64,000 nt of DNA from Podospora pseudoanserina (taxonomy: Eukaryota > Ascomycota > Sordariomycetes > Sordariales > Podosporaceae): contig NC_085923.1 in assembly GCF_035222485.1 (NCBI RefSeq), forward strand, positions 1,426,001 to 1,490,000, in the 5' to 3' direction. Shown piece after piece: positions 57,908 to 64,000 of this stretch. The position numbers and the translations under genes were made by a program. A model generated the notes under the pieces. That model made no database searches, was not told where the DNA came from, and saw only the letters and a program-made list of their open reading frames with translations. The first letter of the stretch is position 1. Every line of letters starts with the position of its first letter.

Positions 57908-60053
57908 ATGGACGATCCAACTCCCGCCAACAACACGGAAATTGCTGCTTTGGGTAATGGGAGGGATATGGAGAAAGTGGAGAAATCCTCCCCGTCTCGT
58001 TCCTCATCCCCTCAACAAGCTTTGACTGTAGAAGATGAGCCGCAACGAAAAATAACCGGTGTCCGCGTGTGTTTACCTACATGACCCTGGTCGCAGCTGC
58101 TGGCAAGACGTCACCGTACTGACAATTGGGCAGTGGGCAGCTTTTGTTATCGGCACCTTGACGGCTATCTTCGTCTACTCGTTGGACAATACTATCGTTG
58201 CCAACATCATTCCGGTACACATTTCACCATTGTGTTCCCATAAACCACCTCCTACTGACTCGTGATCGTGAAAAGGTCGTTGTTAACGATCTCAACGGAG
58301 TTGACAAGCTACCATGGCTGTCCGTCGGGTAAGCACGAGTCCGATTTCCGGCACCATTTCCTGATCCGAAGGCTGATGGTACCCCAAAAACGACAGATTC
58401 ATGATCGGGGGGATGGCAACTATCCTCCCATTCGGAAGACTTTACACAATGTATGATTCCAAATGGGTTTACATCATATCTTTTGTCTTCTTCCTCGCCG
58501 GATCGGCACTTTGCGGCGCAGCACCAAACATTGATGCTGAAATCATTGGTCGTGTCATGGCCGGTGCCGGTGGGAACGGGATGTATGTCGGTCTTCAGGT
58601 GCTCATGTCTATGCATACTACGGATAAGGAGCGTCCCACATACCTTAGCTACGTGTAAGTATGCGCTGCTCAATGGTCTCATTTGCTGTCATCCATACTG
58701 ACATGGTTGACTGGCGCATTTAGCGGAGGCACCTGGGGCGTAGGAACCGTTTGTGGTCCAGCTGTCGGAGGCGCCTTCTCGTTGTACAACTGGCGATGGG
58801 GGTTCTACATCAATCTCCTTTTCGGGGCTATCCTTCTGCCTACCTATCTCTTCGTCATCCCGTCGGCTAACCCGTTGCCGAACAAAAAGCAGTCTGAAAA
58901 GCTCGCTCTCATGGACTGGGTTGGCGTCATCATCAGCATTGGCGCCATGGCAACCATCGTCATGGCTATCAATCTAGGCGGAGTGCAATTCCCCTGGAAC
59001 AGTGGCTCGATCGTCGCATTATTCGTCGTCAGTGGTGTTCTTTGGATCGCATTCGCTCTCCAGCAGTCGTTTTGTCTCTTCACGACGGAGCATAAACGTC
59101 TGTTTCCTGTGCCCATGCTGAAGCAGAAGATGCCGGTATTGCTTTTCATTGCGTGCGCTGGCGGCTCTGCGGCCTGCTACATGTCTACATACTGGATTCC
59201 CATCTACTTCCAGTTTTCCAAGGGAGACTCAGCAATCTATACGGCTCTTCGACTGCTGCCATTCATCCTCGCGCTTATCACGATAATGCCCGTCAGTGGA
59301 CACCTGATAAGCAGATGGGGTTGGTATAAACCTTGGTTCGTGGGAGGAAGTGCTTTGACTCTTATCACAGCTGCACTCATGGGTAAGTTCCAGCCATCTG
59401 TGACGTTCTTTTGACCAAGGCTTTGGTGTCTAACGCGACATCTAGCCCACTATATCAATGGCGGCACACCGGTTGGTGCCTTTTATGTCATCGAGCTGTT
59501 CTTGGCCTTTGGAATTGGCGCCTATGCACAAAATGCATTTGCCGTCGTTCAGTCAGTTGTGGCCCCCAAAGACGCACCCTATGGGCTCGCCCTCATGCTC
59601 GTTGGTAAGCTTCATCATCATACAAACCTTTCTGATTACTTTGCCCTTCATGACTGACATTATTGTAGGGCAACTGACGGGAATCACGTTTGGTCTCTCC
59701 ATCAGTGGTGCCGTATTCATCAACACAGCAACAAGCGGACTTCATGATGCGCTACCACAGATTCCCGTCGAGGAGTTGTCGCATGTCGTTGCTGGAGCTA
59801 GCAACCAGGTCTTTGAGTCATTGTCACTCGAGCAACGATCACGCGCCCTCGAGATTATTGTCCAGTCCTGGAATAAGACTTTCATCTGTGTTTACGTCGC
59901 TGCTGCAGCCAGTTTAATTTCGTCGGTTTTCTTCAAGGTAAGCAAGCACTTGAAGGCAGTCTGGGGAGAAGTCATGAGACACAAGAGCTGACTCAAAACT
60001 ACTTCATCCAGAACACCAAAGCCAATGTCAACACCGCCGCTGTGGTTCTATGA
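57908..60053 (+). CDS. MFS transporter, DHA2 (14-TMS) family
   Basis: Eight exons fit in phase: 57908-58066, 58134-58214, 58276-58328, 58397-58654, 58724-59382, 59446-59604, 59669-59937 and 60012-60053, total 559 aa. A polar Ser-rich N-terminus precedes TM1, which ends with the DHA2 motif YSLDNTIVANIIP. Other landmarks are GGMATILPFGRLY, AGAGGNGMYVGLQV (motif C-like Gly-rich helix region), YNWRWGFYINLLFGA and LTGITFGLSISGAVF. The first intron is the least certain; its GTGTGT donor and a branch-like TACTGAC support it. DHA2 pumps export drugs and fungal toxins by proton antiport at the plasma membrane. Here it probably exports the cluster product or gives self-protection. Confidence 0.92.
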
Positions 60054-60564
60054 GCGGGTGTGGGAGAAGAACGTGATCATTGGGCCAGACCAGAAGTCAG
60101 TCCTGGGCTTCAAGTTGAATCTGTCGAGGATTGGGGTCAGAAAAGAAGGTGCACAGATGGGTTGTTCCGGATTGCCACCGGGACACTGTTGTGTGGGATG
60201 ATTTTACAGTGCTACAGGAAAAGCAATTTGTGTTAGACACTTAGACTGCTTAATAGAATTATCATGCCAAATCGTCCTTGGACCCCCTGAGCCCCTGAGC
60301 CCCTGAATCACTTGTGCCAAGCCGCTAATTCCAAGGCTGCCCCCCCTTTCCAGTGTCCCAGTTACCAGAGACGAGATGATTTTGCGAATTACAAGTGTAT
60401 TGGATCATACTTCAAGAACCAGGGGGATTCATTGTGACTGAATCAGAGATAATCGACCTCACACACATAAAGAAGAGTGGATGTCCACAAACAACGCGCC
60501 TTCAGCCTGCCACAACGATGATTTTCCACCGCTTTCCCATGGGCTACTTTATTCTCCCCTAGAC
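60054..60564. other. Convergent 3' flanks
   Basis: About 500 bases between the MFS and dehydrogenase ends. A small CCCCTGAG repetition lies near 60285-60305. No gene. Confidence 0.45.
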
Positions 60565-61557
60565 TTAATGCTCAAACTTCTGCCCAACCAACTCCTCACT
60601 CAGCCTCCAGCACCTATCCACCTCCCCCTTATCATACACCGCATGTCTCGCAACAGGTTCCACAACCTCCCCATTCTGCAAGTACGCCGGCCCTTGCCCT
60701 GCCAAATCCGGATCCAGCGCAGCAATAAGAGGCGTAGCACCAATCTGCTCATACGTCTTGAACCGCGGCTCATCCCCAACAATGAAGCTAAACTCCTGAC
60801 CTGTGTTGCGCTTGGTGGTGGGCAAAACATCGCTGTAATCATCCATCACCAAGTGTGACCCAAGTTTAGTATCAAAATTAGACCCCGGGTGGCAAGCAAA
60901 AGCCACCACACCGCGGTCCTTCAGCCGGTCTGTCAAACCATACGCAAACAGGATCTGCGCTGCCTTGGCCTGGCCGTAACCTGTCCACATGTCGTAGGTT
61001 TTGCCGTCGGAGAAGGAGACGTCGTGAAAGCGGACAGGGGAGATTTGGTACCCTACGCTGGTGAGGTTGATGACGCGGGCTCCGTAGGGGCTCTTGGCAC
61101 CGGTGAGAAGGGCGGGTGTGAGAAGGTTCGTCAGGAGGAAGTGTCCGACGTGGTTGACGGACATTTGCATTTCTATGCTTTGCTTGTCGAGGGTGTATTT
61201 CTTGAGGGCCATGTTTCCGGCGCTGTTGATGAGAACGTCGATTTTGGATTTGGTAGCCGCCAGGATTTCCTGTGCCGCGCGGCGGACTGAGTCATGGTCG
61301 GAGAGGTCGAGTTGGATAAATGTTGCTTTGACTGATGGGTCTTGTTCCCGGATGGCTGTGATCACCGGGTGGACGTTTTCAGCGGTGCGGGAGGCGATCA
61401 GAAGGTGAGCTGGTGATGCTTTGGCGAGTTCGATGGCGATTGAGCTCCCTATACTAGGTTGGCCGGCGCCGGTGACGACGAAGGTGCGTCCTTTGACTTG
61501 GGGAGCAAAGGCTGCAACGGCTTGCTCGCTGGTGACAGTGCTAGCAAAGACAGTCAT
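60565..61557 (-). CDS. Short-chain dehydrogenase/reductase
   Basis: An intronless frame of 330 aa. Cofactor motif FVVTGAGQPSIGSSIA (residues 26-41) is the TGxxxGxG motif with a slightly lengthened loop. The Asp/Arg region SRTAENV suggests NADP preference. Then QLDLSDHDSVRRAA, INSAGNMA (NNAG variant), VINLTSVG with the catalytic Ser, and YGQAKAA giving the catalytic Tyr and Lys. The C-terminal part resembles retinol-dehydrogenase/WWOX-type fungal SDRs. Probably the right edge of the cluster; a role like Sol3, an alcohol/aldehyde dehydrogenase of the solanapyrone set, is possible. I see no TCGGCCGA in its promoter, so membership is less sure than for the other genes. Confidence 0.92.
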   Translation of the reverse strand: MTVFASTVTSEQAVAAFAPQVKGRTFVVTGAGQPSIGSSIAIELAKASPAHLLIASRTAENVHPVITAIREQDPSVKATFIQLDLSDHDSVRRAAQEILAATKSKIDVLINSAGNMALKKYTLDKQSIEMQMSVNHVGHFLLTNLLTPALLTGAKSPYGARVINLTSVGYQISPVRFHDVSFSDGKTYDMWTGYGQAKAAQILFAYGLTDRLKDRGVVAFACHPGSNFDTKLGSHLVMDDYSDVLPTTKRNTGQEFSFIVGDEPRFKTYEQIGATPLIAALDPDLAGQGPAYLQNGEVVEPVARHAVYDKGEVDRCWRLSEELVGQKFEH

Positions 61558-62123
61558 GCTGAGAGATACAAGTTAAGGGCGAGTTCCAGGTTTGCTGTAG
61601 TAATTCTGTGCCACAGAACGCTAAGGGGTTGCAAACGAGAGACATATTACATATCTGTGGTTTAAAACCGCAGGCCATTCTGGATCCGGCAATAAAGGGC
61701 ATGCCTGCATTGCCGGATGCCTTAATGTGGCGAAACCACTGTTGGGTGCCTGTAGAATTGGTGCTGTGCATCAATGAACCGAATGTTGGACCGAAACTAT
61801 TCGGCTTCCCTTCATTGTACCTGACCGTTACCAAGCTGCCTGGCCTTTCAAAGCTGGGACGTGTCTGAGTAAAGCTTGGGTAGCAGATAATGAAGGCTCG
61901 GACAACATAATCTCAACCGGGCACTTGGATGGTATCTACTTATTTCCGTAGGTATCTGTCTAGACTGATTAGGCAATAGTACCTTAGCAATTCCACATAC
62001 ATACACTCTTCCTACGGCCTAAAGGCCAGATATCTTGCCTTTTGAAGAATGTTATTACCTAGATCCAGCAAGCCTCTCTCTTGCAGTAACTTTGCATTCC
62101 AGCTTGAAAACATATTCATTACA
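61558..62123. other. Intergenic
   Basis: Promoter of the dehydrogenase and 3' flank of the membrane-protein gene. No element recognised. Confidence 0.45.
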
Positions 62124-63226
62124 TCAATACCTAGCCCAGCCCCTTTCTCCAGTTGACAACAGTGTTTGAAAGGGAAGTTGACACCACAAAAAGAATGTTG
62201 CCGGCCATTTACTGCAATCATTTCCCTCAGTGCTTGACCTGGGAGGCTCAGACCCAGGTTTCCCTTCCCCCTCTTGAGCACTTGGCTCAGCCGGCAACTC
62301 AACCACCAGGTTCTCGGATTTCTTTCCAACAAGCTCATGTGCTGGGTAATATTTGTTCGCGACCAGCTCATGGACTGGGCTTTGTTAGCCGCCAGTTCAT
62401 GTGTTGGTAACGAAACAAGGATAGTGTTGGGGAGTTTAGCGACATCATGAGTCTCGACATCCTCGCCAGAAATGTCCGCCTGCTTAGTTTTATTCTGCCG
62501 GATCATGAAAAGCCTCGTTGTCAAGATTGCCAGTACAATGAGTACAGCAGAGCCAAGTCCGACTCCTATCCCAATTCCTGTTTTCGCAGTCTGGGAAAGT
62601 TTCGTTGCTGCTGTCAAGAGCCTCGTTTGCCAATGTTTCCGGCGCTGTGACTGTCCCTATTATGGATGTCGTAGGCGTCATGGAAGGTGCATCTGGGTGT
62701 GGATTGTCTTGGATATAAAACATTCTACTGTCACTTTTCCAGTTCGGGTCGTCAGATCGACGGAGCCGAAGTCTATATTCCCGGCTGTCGAGGAGAATTG
62801 AGTTGTTGATATTGTCATGGTCCCCGATGTCCCACCATTCCTGGACGCGAGGGTCGGATGAATAGTAGATGTCCTCTACCAGCTTAAACCTTCAGCGACA
62901 GCTTGAACAACGGTTCTGGTCAACAATGACGTACTGAGCAAAGTGCCAATTAGGTCCGATCCTGAGTCCCAAGGTCCAGGTCGTAAGTGCCAAATTTCAA
63001 TCGTCAAGGAATCGGAGTATGCCATCCCAACGCTCCATTCAATAAGAAATTTACTGCCGAGAGCAAAGCGTTGCGGAATCCCAGTCAAATCATCGAAAGG
63101 TGGATTGATCCACGTCACGCCCAGTGGTTCAACAGCCGACACTACATGCTGCACTAGAAATGCCAGGCTAACCGCCTGCTGAATTGGTTTGAAGAGCCGG
63201 ACCCCCATGGCTTTTTTTGGAAACAT
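62124..63226 (-). CDS. Single-pass membrane protein with ectodomain, tail frame broken
   Basis: It starts MFPKKAMGVRLFKP (63226; 63208 also possible) with a signal sequence (AVSLAFLVQHVVSA). An ectodomain follows (LGVTWINPPFDDL, GSKFLIEWSVGM, LTIEIWHL, then VQEWWDIGDHDN and REYRLRLR), a strand pattern like fungal wall-synthesis ectodomains of the Knh1/Kre9 sort, though not certain. After a Thr/Ser-rich stalk comes the TM helix GIGIGVGLGSAVLIVLAIL. Introns near 62895 and 62620 are implied by frame changes but not fixed. The cytoplasmic tail has repeats HELAANKAQS, HELVANKYYPA and HELVGKKSENL; the first lies in another frame than the rest, because the unit spacing is 29 then 33 bases. Function unknown; perhaps a wall sensor. 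Confidence 0.55.
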
Positions 63227-63790
63227 AAAGGGTTTACTTCGAGGATGAAGGGGAAAAGAGAAGAACCGGATGACGGAGCGATCAAGTTCACCGACGCGGG
63301 TTCCGACAATATAAGGTAGGTTGTAAAACCCTCCCTCTTTGCTTCTGAAGACCTGTTGGAGGGACCTGTACAACAGCACACGTGTAGGCGTAAGGGACCA
63401 AACAAGTGATGGAAAGTTGTGACACAATCTGTGTATGATGACAGAGTCGAATAAGAGTTTTTGAACAGGTTGCACATTTTGGTGACTTTCTGACACTTGT
63501 CACACTTTGAAGTGGGCACATGTGCCGAGTGGCTCAGCGGGCTATCAAATTGGTCTTTCCATCAAGCGACTCGACATGACAGCACTGCATACCTGTACCC
63601 TTTCGACTGACAGGCTTTACCGCCCCTGGGTTGTTCGCTCTTCTCCTCGACAAATCCCACTTCATCTGTGTATTATTTGGGTGTATACCTATCTACCTAG
63701 CTACAGCCTTCCAACCCCTATGTGTTACATGTCACCAAAACCTAACACCGCGACCATTGATTCGACCGTCACCCTTCAAGATACCCGATT
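63227..63790. other. Intergenic
   Basis: Upstream region of the membrane-protein gene and 3' side of the next. A D-arm-like stretch near 63520 is not followed by the rest of a tRNA. Confidence 0.4.
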
Positions 63791-64000
63791 TCAGCTCCCC
63801 GCCTCCACCGACGTAGGCTGAGTAGCCAACTCAGCCGCATTGATATGACCATTAACGCTGTGCACAACGAAAGGGCTTGAGTAAAGCGGTGGTTTGCCAA
63901 TATCATGAACCATTTCCTCATTCGGACCGCTGGCGAAATCCGCCTTGCTGTCTCTGCCCCGCCGCTTCAAGACAAATCTTGTCAGAAGAACAGACAAAGT
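63791..64000 (-). CDS. 3' end of a gene running off the window
   Basis: An open frame entering from the right edge encodes a tail starting RFVLKRRGRDSKADFA, then VHDIGKPPLY and INAAELATQPTSVEAGS before the stop at 63791. A basic patch followed by a polar tail with an AEL-type motif resembles the cytoplasmic tail of the neighbouring membrane protein, so a second receptor-like membrane protein is possible. Only about 65 residues are visible. Confidence 0.4.
   Translation of the reverse strand, partial: TLSVLLTRFVLKRRGRDSKADFASGPNEEMVHDIGKPPLYSSPFVVHSVNGHINAAELATQPTSVEAGS

Noticed and set aside
63518-63570. tRNA-like 5' half (GCCGAGTGGCTCAGCGGGC)
   Set aside because: Resembles a Ser/Leu tRNA D arm, but no matching anticodon arm, T arm or acceptor partner follows.
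1-64000. CRISPR arrays, bacterial-type operons, virus-like or transposase-bearing elements
   Set aside because: None seen: no spaced short repeats, and no reverse transcriptase, integrase or transposase motifs among the open frames I read.

Overview
The window reads as nuclear DNA of a filamentous ascomycete, most probably a sordariomycete. Genes are split by 42-110 nt introns with GTRNGT donors and CTRAC-like branch points. Proteins such as the PDR-type ABC transporter, CK2 beta with a long acidic insert, the Vip1-type RRM protein, a Zn2Cys6 regulator and a highly reducing polyketide synthase (HR-PKS) are typical of that group. The placement is inferred from gene style, not from a search.

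Left part (1-17.5 kb): a degenerate ankyrin-repeat gene, a PLAC8 protein, two members of a Cys-rich (DUF3716-like) family on opposite strands, long gene-poor stretches, then a flavin amine oxidase, a JmjC/cupin protein and the CK2 regulatory subunit. Centre (19-32.2 kb): a full PDR transporter, a Vip1-like RRM protein, a 72-aa hydrophilic protein, a coiled-coil protein, an intron-containing tRNA-Arg(CCG), an alpha/beta hydrolase and an acidic SD-repeat protein. At 33-36.5 kb are two accessory genes, each cut by one in-frame stop with coding-like sequence beyond it; the second is a third DUF3716-like member.

Right part (36.6-61.6 kb): a secondary-metabolite cluster. In order: O-methyltransferase (-), HR-PKS of 2620 aa (+), NTF2/SnoaL-like protein (+), secreted BBE-type FAD oxidase (-), cytochrome P450 (-), Zn2Cys6 regulator (-), DHA2-type MFS transporter (+) and short-chain dehydrogenase (-). 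These enzyme classes match the solanapyrone set (PKS, OMT, dehydrogenase, regulator, flavin oxidase/Diels-Alderase, P450), with an NTF2-like protein and a transporter added. An exact 8-bp palindrome, TCGGCCGA, occurs five times in cluster promoters: twice between OMT and PKS, once before the NTF2-like gene, twice before the P450. It is a good candidate operator for the cluster's Zn2Cys6 factor.

The last 2 kb hold a single-pass membrane protein gene whose repeated cytoplasmic tail shows a frame break, and the 3' end of another gene running off the window. No virus-like element, CRISPR array or intact transposon was seen. Exon borders were worked out by hand from splice motifs and reading-frame phase.
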